A DNA stretch of 32,057 nucleotides from Corallococcus terminator (GCF_003611635.1 NZ_RAVZ01000073.1:1-32057); one strand, 5' to 3'. Shown: positions 1 through 15,179, numbered from the stretch's first letter. Program-made: numbers and translations. Notes: generated from the letters alone by a model not told the origin.

Positions 1-335
<335 letters not shown>

Positions 336-376
336 TCGGCTTCACGCCGACCAGCTTCCACGGGCACTGAGTTGCC

Positions 377-408
377 GAGGGGAGGGCTGCTTTTGTAGCC
401 TTCCCCTC
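377..408 (+). other. tuf-rpmG intergenic stem-loop
   Basis: Twelve bases at 377-388 pair with 397-408 (one G-U), loop of 8 at 389-396. No T-run follows, so this is more likely an mRNA-stabilising or processing hairpin, or a weak attenuator, than an intrinsic terminator. A smaller hairpin (336-340 with 346-350) directly follows the tuf stop. Confidence 0.5.
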
Positions 409-429
409 TCGCATCTGGTGAAATGAGCC

Positions 430-594
430 ATGCCGAAGGGTAACCGTTCCATCATCTCGCTCGAGTGCACCACGTGCAAAGAGCGGAACTACACGACCAC
501 GAAGAACAAGCGGAAGAGCCAGGACAAGCTCGAACTGAGCAAGTTCTGCCCTCGGTGCCGCAAGCATACGGACCACAAGGAAGGCAAGGTCTAG
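430..594 (+). CDS. rpmG: 50S ribosomal protein L33
   Basis: Small zinc-ribbon protein of the large ribosomal subunit, near the E site. The 54-residue product begins [20 protein letters not shown] and ends [17 protein letters not shown]. Four cysteines in two CxxC pairs (C13/C16 and C40/C43) mark the zinc-binding C+ form of L33. Length is normal for the family. ATG at 430 is chosen because it gives the canonical N-terminus; the ATG at 423 is in another frame. It lies between tuf and tRNA-Trp, a common bacterial arrangement, and is probably co-transcribed with both. Confidence 0.95.
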   Translation: MPKGNRSIISLECTTCKERNYTTTKNKRKSQDKLELSKFCPRCRKHTDHKEGKV

Positions 595-616
595 GTCGCG
601 CGTTCCATGAAGGTTT

Positions 617-692
617 AGGCCAGTAGCTCCAACGGTAGAGCAGCGGTCTCCAAATCCGCGTGTTGGGGGTTCGAATCCCTCCTGGCCTGCCA
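617..692 (+). tRNA. trnW: tRNA-Trp (anticodon CCA)
   Basis: A complete cloverleaf can be drawn: acceptor stem AGGCCAG/CTGGCCT (7 bp), D stem GCTC/GAGC, anticodon loop CTCCAAA with U33 and anticodon CCA, 5-nt variable loop, T arm with TTCGAAT loop, discriminator G and encoded 3' CCA at 690-692. The innermost anticodon-stem pair appears to be T-T. It sits 22 bp after rpmG and directly before a strong terminator, so it closes the tuf-rpmG-trnW transcript. Confidence 0.96.
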
Positions 693-702
693 GCTTCAGT
701 AC

Positions 703-745
703 AGGGACCCCCGGTACCGAGCGGTGCCGGGGGTCCCTGCCTTTT
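703..745 (+). terminator. Strong intrinsic terminator after tRNA-Trp
   Basis: A 16-bp stem (703-718 with 723-738, one G-T pair) has a 4-base loop GAGC and is followed by TGCCTTTTC. The outer 10 bp are perfect. It separates the tuf-rpmG-trnW unit from secE, whose ATG is only 36 bp downstream. Confidence 0.88.
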
Positions 746-780
746 CGCAGTCCAGCTTCCGCAGTCCCTCGTGAGGCACC

Positions 781-1224
781 ATGGCGACGGCAACTGAGGC
801 CAGCCAGCAGGCTAACCGCTCGGGTATCGACCCCAAGCGGCTCGTGGTCATCTTCTATCTCGTCGCCGGCATCGTCCTGGCCCTCTTCCTGGAGCATGTC
901 TTCGGGTTGCTCTGGAGCCGGTTCGGCTGGAGCGACGTCGAGCTCTTCGAAGGCCTGGGCTGGCGTGTGTCGACCCTCGTGGGCTACGGCGTAGCCCTGG
1001 GGTTGGTGCTGGCGGCCTACTTCCATCCTCGCACGCACGCGCTGTCCATCGACGTGGCGTCCGAGCTGATGAAGGTCACCTGGCCTACCTGGTCGGAGAC
1101 CCGCGCTTCGACCATGGCCGTGGTCGTCGCGTCGCTCGTGGCGGCCGTCCTCCTCTTCTGCATCGACACCGTCGCGTACAACTTGATGGTGGAGTGGCTG
1201 CCTGCCCTGTGGGGGAAGCTGTAA
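781..1224 (+). CDS. secE: Protein translocase subunit SecE
   Basis: SecE clamps SecY in the SecYEG inner-membrane translocon. The 147-residue product has a hydrophilic N-terminus, then three hydrophobic segments: about residues 20-42, 62-80 and 112-138. The SecE signature VTWPTWSETR lies just before the last segment, in the conserved amphipathic helix. The three-segment layout resembles the enterobacterial form rather than the short one-segment form. It is the first gene after the 703-745 terminator and its TAA overlaps the nusG ATG by one base (TAATG), so the two are translationally coupled. No clear promoter is visible in the 35-bp gap before it. Confidence 0.95.
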   Translation: MATATEASQQANRSGIDPKRLVVIFYLVAGIVLALFLEHVFGLLWSRFGWSDVELFEGLGWRVSTLVGYGVALGLVLAAYFHPRTHALSIDVASELMKVTWPTWSETRASTMAVVVASLVAAVLLFCIDTVAYNLMVEWLPALWGKL

Positions 1225-1772
1225 TGGCGAAGAAATGGTTCACGGTCCAGACCTACTCGAACTACGAGAACCAGGCGAAGAAGAACCTGGAAGAGCAGGT
1301 GCGCCTCAAGGGCCTGCAGGACCAGGACTTGATCGGTGAGATCCTCATCCCCATGGAGCAGGTCGTGGAGATGGTGAACGGCGAGAAGAAGACCACCCGC
1401 CGCAAGCTCTTCCCGGGCTACATCTTCGTCCAGATGGAGCTCAGCGACACCACCTTGCACCTGGTGAAGAACACCTCCAAGGTGACCGGCTTCCCGGGCG
1501 TCGGGCAGAACGAGCAGCCCCGGCCCATGTCGGACGCGGAGGTCGCTCGGCTCACCGCGCAGGTGACCGAGGGCGCCCACAAGACCAAGCCCAAGGTCCA
1601 GTTCGAGACGAGCGACACGGTGCGCGTCATCGACGGCCCGTTCGCCAACTTCAACGGCACGGTGGAAGAGGTCAACCCGGAGAAGGGCCGCGTCCGCGTG
1701 CTCGTCAGCATCTTCGGTCGTGCGACCCCCGTGGAACTCGATTTCATGCAGGTGGAGAAGACCACCGGCTAA
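1224..1772 (+). CDS. nusG: Transcription termination/antitermination factor NusG
   Basis: NusG binds the RNA polymerase clamp through its NGN domain and contacts Rho or ribosomal S10 through its KOW domain. The 182-residue product starts MAKKWFTVQTYSNYE, the standard NGN opening, with KKLFPGYIFVQM-like residues near 70-80 and PGVGQNEQPRPMSD after that. The C-terminal KOW motif is VIDGPFANFNGTVEEV, followed by GRVRVLVSIFGR. The ATG at 1224 is chosen over upstream in-frame codons because it gives the canonical N-terminus and overlaps the secE stop by one base. The length is normal. Confidence 0.97.
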   Translation: MAKKWFTVQTYSNYENQAKKNLEEQVRLKGLQDQDLIGEILIPMEQVVEMVNGEKKTTRRKLFPGYIFVQMELSDTTLHLVKNTSKVTGFPGVGQNEQPRPMSDAEVARLTAQVTEGAHKTKPKVQFETSDTVRVIDGPFANFNGTVEEVNPEKGRVRVLVSIFGRATPVELDFMQVEKTTG

Positions 1773-1809
1773 TCAGTCTTCCGCGTCCGGATGACGGGCG
1801 CGGATCAAC

Positions 1810-1852
1810 GGGTGGGAGGGTCGTCCCGTCTGGCGACCCGCTGGAACCACCC
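1810..1852 (+). promoter_or_regulatory. L1-binding mRNA leader (23S rRNA H76-78 mimic) upstream of rplK
   Basis: In the 103-bp nusG-rplK gap, GGGTGG (1810-1815) pairs with CCACCC (1847-1852). After an asymmetric internal loop (GA on the 5' side, 7 nt on the 3' side), GGGTCG (1818-1823) pairs with CGACCC (1834-1839). The 5' strand GGTGGGAGG and the closing CCACCC are the same as those I recall at the base of the L1-binding stalk of 23S rRNA (E. coli numbering near 2100-2190), including the GA internal loop. Established knowledge: L1 represses the rplK-rplA mRNA by binding such a mimic. That this element does so here is an inference. The rplK ATG lies 24 bases downstream. Confidence 0.75.
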
Positions 1853-1875
1853 CATCGAAAGGCAGCAGTCCGCCG

Positions 1876-2322
1876 ATGAAGAAGATCACAGGTCAGGTCA
1901 AGTTGCAGATTCCCGCCGGCAAGGCGAACCCCGCCCCGCCGATTGGTCCCGCCCTCGGTCAGCAGGGCGTGAACATCATGGAGTTCTGCAAGCAGTTCAA
2001 TGCCAAGACGCAGGCAGAGGCGAAGGAAGGTCTCATCATCCCGGTGATCATCACCGTGTATGCGGACCGCTCCTTCACCTTCATCATGAAGACGCCTCCC
2101 GCCGCCATCCTCATCAAGAAGGCCGCGGGTCTCCACACGGAGAAGAAGAAGGGTTCGGGCGCGAAGAAGCCGGGCAAGGAGAAGGTGGGGCAGATCACCC
2201 GGAAGCAGCTCGAGGAGATCGCCAACAAGAAGATCCAGGACACCACCGCCGCGTCCCTCGAAGCCTGCATGAACACCATTGCTGGCACCGCGCGCTCCAT
2301 GGGCATTGAAGTCGTCGGCTAG
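1876..2322 (+). CDS. rplK: 50S ribosomal protein L11
   Basis: L11 binds the GTPase-associated centre of 23S rRNA and is needed for the stringent response. The 148-residue product is full length. The N-terminal domain carries [20 protein letters not shown] and [12 protein letters not shown], including the flexible proline-rich segment contacted by thiostrepton-class drugs. The C-terminal RNA-binding domain has [14 protein letters not shown] and ends [11 protein letters not shown]. It is preceded by the L1-type leader and followed 29 bp later by rplA. The Shine-Dalgarno is weak (GAAAGG about 15 bases upstream), which fits a gene controlled at translation initiation. Confidence 0.97.
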   Translation: MKKITGQVKLQIPAGKANPAPPIGPALGQQGVNIMEFCKQFNAKTQAEAKEGLIIPVIITVYADRSFTFIMKTPPAAILIKKAAGLHTEKKKGSGAKKPGKEKVGQITRKQLEEIANKKIQDTTAASLEACMNTIAGTARSMGIEVVG

Positions 2323-2351
2323 CCCGCCCCCATCTTTCAAGGATTCCTGCC

Positions 2352-3065
2352 ATGGCTACCAATGGAAAGAAGTTCCGCGCGTCCTCCGAGCTGGTGGACC
2401 GCAACAAGCGCTATCCCGTCGCCGAGGGCTTCGCGCTGCTGAAGAAGACGGTCGAGTCGCGCGCGACGAAGTACGACCAGACGGTCGATGTCGCCATCAA
2501 CCTGGGCGTGGACCCGAAGCACGCGGACCAGATGGTCCGTGGCGCCGTGGTGCTCCCGCACGGTACCGGCGCCACCGTGCGCGTGGCCGTGTTCGCCAAG
2601 GGTGAGCGCGCGACCGAGGCGGCCAACGCCGGCGCCGACATCGTGGGCGCGGAGGACCTCCAGAAGCGCATCGAGGAGGGCTTCCTCGACTTCGACACCG
2701 TCATCGCGACGCCGGACATGATGGGTGTGGTCGGTCGCCTCGGTAAGGTGCTTGGTCCCCGCGGTCTCATGCCCAACCCGAAGGTCGGCACGGTCACCAT
2801 GGACGTCGCCAAGGCCATCCGCGACTCCAAGGGCGGTAAGGTCGACTTCCGCGCGGAGAAGGCGGGCATCGTCCACGCGAAGATGGGCAAGGCCTCCTTC
2901 GAGACGGCCAAGCTCGAGGCGAACTTCAACGCGCTGGTGGACCTGGTGATGAAGCTCAAGCCGGCCACCGCCAAGGGCGTGTACCTGCAGGGCATCGCCA
3001 TCTCGACGACGATGGGGCCGGGCATCAAGCTCGACACCACCGAAATCCTGGCGCGTCACCGCTAG
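2352..3065 (+). CDS. rplA: 50S ribosomal protein L1
   Basis: L1 forms the mobile stalk that helps release deacylated tRNA from the E site, and in many bacteria represses its own rplKA mRNA. The 237-residue product has the expected two-domain pattern: N-terminal [20 protein letters not shown] and VLPHGTG, the domain II Rossmann-like part around [10 protein letters not shown], then the signature [19 protein letters not shown] and the C-terminal [18 protein letters not shown]. Length is normal (E. coli 234). Its probable mRNA target lies at 1810-1852, just before rplK. A terminator hairpin and a long leader follow. Confidence 0.97.
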   Translation: MATNGKKFRASSELVDRNKRYPVAEGFALLKKTVESRATKYDQTVDVAINLGVDPKHADQMVRGAVVLPHGTGATVRVAVFAKGERATEAANAGADIVGAEDLQKRIEEGFLDFDTVIATPDMMGVVGRLGKVLGPRGLMPNPKVGTVTMDVAKAIRDSKGGKVDFRAEKAGIVHAKMGKASFETAKLEANFNALVDLVMKLKPATAKGVYLQGIAISTTMGPGIKLDTTEILARHR

Positions 3066-3170
3066 TTCGCGGCGCCAGCCGGGCCGGGAAGAGTGCGCTC
3101 CCTGACGGGGAGCGTCAGTCCTGTCGTCCGCTGAACGTCGGTCGCATAGAAAGTGCTGGATCTTTGCGAA

Positions 3171-3197
3171 AGCCGGGGGTATAGGCCCCCGGCTTTT
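3171..3197 (+). terminator. Intrinsic terminator/attenuator between rplA and rplJ
   Basis: AGCCGGGGG (3171-3179) pairs perfectly with CCCCCGGCT (3186-3194) around a 6-base loop, followed by TTTTG and preceded by GAAA, which can extend the stem. It looks like a genuine Rho-independent terminator. I found no convincing promoter between it and the L10 leader, so partial read-through (attenuation between L11-L1 and L10-L7/L12-RpoBC) is likely. Confidence 0.82.
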
Positions 3198-3244
3198 GCA
3201 ATTGGAGCGCCATGTCGAGAGACGCGGCGTTCCGACCTGGTTCA

Positions 3245-3357
3245 TGACAGCAGGGACCTGGAAGGGAAGAAGACGCGTCCGTTGGGAACCGGGCAACCGG
3301 TCGGGCGTTTATTCCGCTCCAGGTTCAAACGGCCGCAAGGTCAGCCCTGCCGAGACT
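3245..3357 (+). promoter_or_regulatory. L10-type ribosomal protein leader upstream of rplJ
   Basis: The conserved halves of the L10 leader kink-turn are present. TGACAGCAGGG (3245-3255) pairs through GCAGGG (3250-3255) with CCCTGC (3345-3350), and the latter continues into the conserved CTGCCGAGA. Inside, ACCTGGA (3256-3262) pairs with TCCAGGT (3318-3324). A further hairpin ACCGG/CCGGT (3288-3292/3297-3301) is capped by a GCAA tetraloop. In known systems the L10-(L12)4 complex binds this element and represses rplJL. The rest of the 397-bp rplA-rplJ gap holds the terminator at 3171-3197 and the hairpin at 3423-3442. Confidence 0.82.
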
Positions 3358-3422
3358 GGAGGTGCGGTGTGGTGCCTCTCGGAGGCTCCTCCCTCGCTCT
3401 GCCACTTTGGCCCAGGCATCAC

Positions 3423-3457
3423 GCCCGACCGTCAGGTCGGGCCATAAAGGAGGTGAG
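3423..3457 (+). promoter_or_regulatory. Hairpin abutting the rplJ Shine-Dalgarno
   Basis: GCCCGACC (3423-3430) pairs with GGTCGGGC (3435-3442) around a GTCA loop, immediately upstream of a very strong ribosome binding site AAAGGAGGTGA (3446-3456). The GGAGG ends 9 bases before the GTG at 3463, which fixes that GTG as the rplJ start. The hairpin has no T-run, so it is not a terminator. It may be a switch partner of the L10 leader upstream (inference). Confidence 0.6.
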
Positions 3458-3462
3458 TCAAG

Positions 3463-3984
3463 GTGCTGAAGAGCGAGAAGGAAGTGATGATCAAGGAACT
3501 CCACGAGAAGTTCGCCCGGACCAAGTCCGCGGTGGTCGCCGAGTTCTCCAAGGTGGATGTGGAGACGGTGACCAAGCTTCGTCGGAAGTTCCGCGAGGGC
3601 AAGGTCGAATACAAGGTCATCAAGAACACGCTGGCGCGCCGTGCTGCTGAAGGCACGTCCCTCTCCGTGATTTCGGATGACTTCACGGGTCCCGTGGCCC
3701 TGTGCATCAGCTACGACGACGTGGTGGCTCCTGCCAAGATCCTGATGGATTTCATCAAGGACATGGAGACCATCAAGGTCCGCAGCGCCGTGGTGGACGG
3801 CCGCAAGGTCGACGTCAACGGTGTGAAGGCGCTGGCGAAGTTGCCGGGCCTCAACGAGCTCCGAGGGCAGTTGCTCGGAATGCTCAACCAGCCTGCTGGC
3901 AAGCTGGTTCGGACCATCGCGGCCCCCGGGTCGCAGCTCGCGCGGGTCATCCAGGCCAACGCGGACAAGTCGAAGCCCGAGTAA
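3463..3984 (+). CDS. rplJ: 50S ribosomal protein L10
   Basis: L10 is the stalk base that anchors L7/L12 dimers on 23S rRNA. The 173-residue product begins MLKSEKEVMIKELHEKFARTK from a GTG start, with the typical TVTKLRRKFREGKVEYKVIKNTLARRA in the rRNA-binding domain (residues about 40-65). It also has a C-terminal helix, about residues 138-165, that binds L7/L12. The strong AAAGGAGG site nine bases upstream decides the start. It follows a long structured leader, as expected for the autoregulated L10 operon, and rplL follows after 92 bp. Confidence 0.96.
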   Translation: MLKSEKEVMIKELHEKFARTKSAVVAEFSKVDVETVTKLRRKFREGKVEYKVIKNTLARRAAEGTSLSVISDDFTGPVALCISYDDVVAPAKILMDFIKDMETIKVRSAVVDGRKVDVNGVKALAKLPGLNELRGQLLGMLNQPAGKLVRTIAAPGSQLARVIQANADKSKPE

Positions 3985-4076
3985 TCGTCCCGAGAAGTTT
4001 TTCTACCGCAACCCCTGCGGCTGGGCTGACCCAATGGGTCGCCGGCCGTTAGTCAACACCAGAAGGACACAGTTCC

Positions 4077-4445
4077 ATGGCTGACCTGAACAAGATTGCC
4101 GAAGACCTCTCCTCCCTGACGATCCTGGAGGCCGCTGAGCTCGTGAAGGCCCTCGAGACCAAGTGGGGCGTTTCCGCCGCGGCCGTTGCCGTTGCCGCGG
4201 GCCCTGCCGTCGCCGCCGCTCCTGTCGAGGAGAAGACGGAGTTCAACGTCATTCTCGCCAACGCGGGCGCGAACAAGATCAACGTCATCAAGGAGATCCG
4301 CGCCATCACCGGCCTGGGCCTGAAGGAGGCCAAGGACCTGGTCGAGGGCGCGCCCAAGACGGTCAAGGAAGGCGTCAACAAGGACGACGCCAAGAAGATC
4401 AAGGACCAGCTCGTCGCGGCTGGCGCCACCGTCGAAGTGAAGTAG
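4077..4445 (+). CDS. rplL: 50S ribosomal protein L7/L12
   Basis: L7/L12 is the multicopy acidic stalk protein that recruits translational GTPases. The 122-residue product has an N-terminal dimerisation helix pair (residues 1-32), an Ala/Val-rich hinge (about 33-50, [18 protein letters not shown]) and a C-terminal globular domain with [28 protein letters not shown] and [14 protein letters not shown]. The length is normal. AGAAGGAC about 9 bases upstream serves as ribosome binding site. The 92-bp rplJ-rplL gap contains two small hairpins. An attenuator-like hairpin lies downstream, before rpoB. Confidence 0.97.
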   Translation: MADLNKIAEDLSSLTILEAAELVKALETKWGVSAAAVAVAAGPAVAAAPVEEKTEFNVILANAGANKINVIKEIRAITGLGLKEAKDLVEGAPKTVKEGVNKDDAKKIKDQLVAAGATVEVK

Positions 4446-4508
4446 TTCTGACAGGGGCTGTCCTGTTCTTCCGGGAAATCCCGGGCAGCCTCCTGACTGG
4501 ATGAGCAG

Positions 4509-4540
4509 GCCGGCGTCCCCTTTGCTGGGGCGCCGGCTTT
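4509..4540 (+). terminator. Attenuator-like hairpin between rplL and rpoB
   Basis: GCCGGCG (4509-4515) pairs with CGCCGGC (4531-4537) and CCCC (4517-4520) with GGGG (4527-4530), leaving T4516 bulged and a 6-base loop. Only TTT follows, so termination is probably partial. E. coli has a partial attenuator at the same place that sets the ratio of ribosomal proteins to polymerase subunits; a similar role here is inference. A smaller CCGGG/CCCGG hairpin lies at 4471-4484. Confidence 0.6.
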
Positions 4541-4625
4541 GCCCATTTGACATTTGCCAAATTTCCCGGCGCCGCCGCGCGTTACTGAAGTTTGCCCCGC
4601 CCGAGCAGCCGTCCCCGGAGACCGA

Positions 4626-8852
<4,227 letters not shown>

Positions 8853-8871
8853 GCCTTTTTAGCAGCCGGTG

Positions 8872-8938
8872 CGCCCGCCTGACCGGTCGGCATCGCTTCC
8901 TCGTGGAGGGAGCGGCCGACCGGGTGCAGGGCGGGGGC
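8872..8938 (+). other. Long composite stem-loop in the rpoB-rpoC gap
   Basis: Three stacked helices can be drawn: CCCGCC (8874-8879) with GGCGGG (8930-8935), a perfect 9-bp CCGGTCGGC (8883-8891) with GCCGACCGG (8915-8923), and CGCTTCCT (8894-8901) with AGGGAGCG (8907-8914) around a 5-base loop. CTTTTTA follows the rpoB stop upstream of it, but no T-run lies downstream, so it does not look like a terminator. It could be an mRNA processing or stability element that lets beta and beta' be translated separately. Confidence 0.6.
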
Positions 8939-8984
8939 CCGAAACGTTTGGCGCCTTGAGCGCTCATAAGTTTTCGGAGGCAAC

Positions 8985-13193
<4,209 letters not shown>

Positions 13194-13202
13194 TGTCTTC
13201 CG

Positions 13203-13271
13203 GGAGCGTCCCTGACGCTCCTTGAGTCAGCCGCCGTCCTGGGTCACCCGGGGCGGCGGCTTTCTTGTTTT
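13203..13271 (+). terminator. Tandem hairpins and intrinsic terminator after rpoC
   Basis: A first hairpin GGAGCGTC (13203-13210) with GACGCTCC (13214-13221) is followed by a second stem, AGCCGCC (13229-13235) with GGCGGCT (13255-13261), that runs into TTTCTTGTTTT (13261-13271). The second is a classical Rho-independent terminator ending the rpoBC transcript. Confidence 0.88.
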
Positions 13272-13293
13272 GCACAGTTCGTCGCCTGTTGTC

Positions 13294-13327
13294 TTGACAG
13301 CATGTCGCGGTGCGTTATGTTGACGCA
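13294..13327 (+). promoter_or_regulatory. Sigma70-type promoter with internal inverted repeat, upstream of first phasin-like gene
   Basis: A perfect -35 box TTGACA (13294-13299) lies 16 bases before TATGTT (13316-13321). The predicted transcription start is near 13328, about 40 bases before the ATG at 13369. The inverted repeat TGCGT (13311-13315) / ACGCA (13323-13327) straddles the -10 box and could be an operator. The match to the -35 consensus stands out in this GC-rich DNA; activity is inferred. Confidence 0.6.
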
Positions 13328-13368
13328 TCACGTTATACGAGCCCGGAAGCCGGGCGGGGGAGCAGGAC

Positions 13369-13821
13369 ATGACGACGACGAACGCGAAGGTGACGGCCGT
13401 GACGCAGAACGTGGAGAACTTCCTCAAGGGGCAGTTCTCCCAGGCCCAGAAGCGGTTCGAAGGGCTGGAAGGGGAGGCCAACAAGGCCTTCAAGGTGCTG
13501 GAGACGCGGGGCCAGGAAGCGGCGAAGGAGGTCCAGGCCCTGTGGACGAAGGTCCAGGCCGGCGAGCTGCGTGCGGACCCCCGCGTGCAGGAGCTGAGCA
13601 AGAAGGTGGACGCCGCCAGCGTGGGGCTGCGCAAGCGGCTGGATGGGCTGCAGGCGAAGGTCGTGGAAGCTGTCGGGGTTGCCAGTCAGTCCCAGGTGGA
13701 GCAGATCACCCACGAGCTGGGCCGCCTGTCGAAGAAGCTGGATGTACTGCTGAAGCCCACCCGTCGGGCCCACGGCGCGACCAAGAATTCGGGCGGCGCG
13801 GCGTCTTCTCCGCGAGCCTGA
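13369..13821 (+). CDS. Phasin-family-like coiled-coil protein
   Basis: A 150-residue hydrophilic, almost entirely helical protein (Lys/Glu/Ala/Gln-rich) with no signal peptide or membrane segment. Residues 10-60 form an amphipathic helix (NVENFLKGQFSQAQKRFEGL). The C-terminal part, VASQSQVEQITHELGRLSKKLDVLL, resembles the end of PhaF/PhaI-type granule-associated proteins, where a short helix is followed by a leucine-repeat segment. Phasins coat polyhydroxyalkanoate granules, but no PHA synthase gene is in this window, so that role is unproven; a scaffold or envelope-stress role is equally possible. A promoter lies just upstream. The next gene encodes a second protein of similar architecture. 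Confidence 0.7.
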   Translation: MTTTNAKVTAVTQNVENFLKGQFSQAQKRFEGLEGEANKAFKVLETRGQEAAKEVQALWTKVQAGELRADPRVQELSKKVDAASVGLRKRLDGLQAKVVEAVGVASQSQVEQITHELGRLSKKLDVLLKPTRRAHGATKNSGGAASSPRA

Positions 13822-13923
13822 GCAGCGTTTTCATAACCTGGGGGGTGTGCTTAGGTGGCCGCCCCTTTTGTTCGAGCCCCGGGTTTCCCTTGTGGAAACG
13901 CTGGGGACTCCCGGAGCGACTTC

Positions 13924-14274
13924 ATGGACAACAACACCGAGGCCCCCCGAGAGAAGACCTCCGTGGCGGAGGCTTTCGAGCGCATCTGGAGCCAGGCACT
14001 CCTGGCGGTGAACACGGCGGAGGAGGAGGCTTCTCGCGCCGTGCAGCGCGTGGCGTCCGTCGCGGGCTGGAGCCAGGACGAGGTGAAGCGTCAGGCCCGT
14101 GAGTTCGCGGAGCGGCTGACGGGGCACCGCAAGGACCTGGAGCACAACGTGGAAGAGCGGGTCCGCACGGCCCTGACGTTGCTCAAGCTGCCGCGCCGCG
14201 AGGAGTTGCAGGCGTTTGGCAGCCGACTGGAGCGCCTCTCCGAGCGCATCCAGGCCCTGGAGCACCGCAAGTGA
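13924..14274 (+). CDS. Second phasin-family-like coiled-coil protein
   Basis: A 116-residue helical, charged protein with no membrane segment. The C-terminal segment LKLPRREELQAFGSRLERLS is a good match to the PhaF/PhaI pattern, in which a helix-breaking LP is followed by a heptad-type coiled coil that pairs subunits. ATG at 13924 is chosen because CGGAG lies 8-10 bases upstream and the 23 residues added by the upstream GTG are unlike the family. Its stop overlaps the GTG of the downstream lytic transglycosylase (GTGA at 14271-14274), so the two are translationally coupled. The 102-bp gap to the previous gene shows a short GTTTCC/GGAAAC hairpin and nothing else. Confidence 0.72.
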   Translation: MDNNTEAPREKTSVAEAFERIWSQALLAVNTAEEEASRAVQRVASVAGWSQDEVKRQAREFAERLTGHRKDLEHNVEERVRTALTLLKLPRREELQAFGSRLERLSERIQALEHRK

Positions 14275-15032
14275 GTGGACCCGCCGCCTCGGGCGGCAGG
14301 TCGTTGGGAACGCGGTTCTTCGCGGGGCTGCATGCCCTGAGCAGCGGGTGCTCCCGGCTCCCGTTGCTCGCGGGCATCGCGCTCGTGGTGTCCGCGCGGG
14401 TGGTGCCCCTCCTGGAGGAGCCCGCCCCCCCGTCCGTCGTTCCCGAGCTGGTGTCGCAGGAGTCCGTCTCCGAGGAGGCGATGCTCATCGACGCGGTGCT
14501 GGCCAAGCGCGCCCCGGACCTGGGGCTCACGCTGCGCCGGCGCCTGGGGCAGGCCATCGACGAGGAGTCCCGCCGCACCGGGTATGATCCGCTGCTGGTG
14601 CTGGCGCTCATCGACGTGGAGTCCGACTTCGAGGAGGAGTCCGTCTCCGACAAGGGCGCTCGGGGCCTGATGCAGATCAAGCCCAGCACGCTGCACTTCC
14701 TGGCGGAGAAGGAGGGGTTGCGGCTGTCGCGCGAAGAGGTGGTGGCCGATCCCGCCGTCTGTGTGCGCCTGGGCATCCGCTACCTGCGTTCGCTGCAGAG
14801 CCGGTTTGGCGGCGACCTGGACCTGGCGCTGATGGCGTACAACGCCGGCCCCACGCGCATCCGGGACGCCCTGAGGGCTGGGGAGCTGGAGAAGTTCCGC
14901 CGCTACCCCCGGGCCGTGCAGCGCGACTTCCGCCGCTTCCGCGAGGGCCATGGCCTGGGCGGAGACTGGGCGCTGGCGCAGCGGGAACTGCCGCCCGAGC
15001 CGCCCGGCACGACGACGACCGCAGCACCCTGA
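14271..15032 (+). CDS. Membrane-anchored lytic transglycosylase (SLT domain)
   Basis: Predicted to cleave peptidoglycan between MurNAc and GlcNAc with formation of 1,6-anhydroMurNAc. The 253-residue product has one N-terminal hydrophobic segment (about residues 31-47), a linker, then a Slt/GEWL domain at about 95-215. The catalytic glutamate is E117 in LALIDVESDF, followed by KGARGLMQIKPST and the third motif LALMAYNAGPTRI. The Thr/Pro-rich tail is low complexity. It starts with GTG overlapping the upstream phasin-like stop by 4 bases, which links a wall-cutting enzyme to a cytoplasmic coiled-coil protein. Bacterial homologues include MltC/Slt70-type enzymes; the exact subclass cannot be decided. 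Confidence 0.88.
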   Translation: MSGPAASGGRSLGTRFFAGLHALSSGCSRLPLLAGIALVVSARVVPLLEEPAPPSVVPELVSQESVSEEAMLIDAVLAKRAPDLGLTLRRRLGQAIDEESRRTGYDPLLVLALIDVESDFEEESVSDKGARGLMQIKPSTLHFLAEKEGLRLSREEVVADPAVCVRLGIRYLRSLQSRFGGDLDLALMAYNAGPTRIRDALRAGELEKFRRYPRAVQRDFRRFREGHGLGGDWALAQRELPPEPPGTTTTAAP

Positions 15033-15179
15033 CGGGGGCCTTCTCGCGGTCGTGGTGAATGTTCGGGGCCGTGGCGGGTTCAAAGCCTTGCCACACTCGC
15101 CTTGTCCCGCTCCCCGGGGTGCGCTAAGTCGTTTGCAAGCACCCGGGACTGTTGAGGATTCCCTGGAGGGATGCCCCCC

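Noticed and set aside
1791-2309. Open frame overlapping rplK in another frame
   Set aside because: Out-of-frame translation of the L1 leader and rplK; no family resemblance.
4554-4625. Upstream in-frame ATG for rpoB
   Set aside because: Adds 24 residues unlike RpoB N-termini and overlaps the attenuator region; the ATG at 4626 has GGAG at proper spacing.
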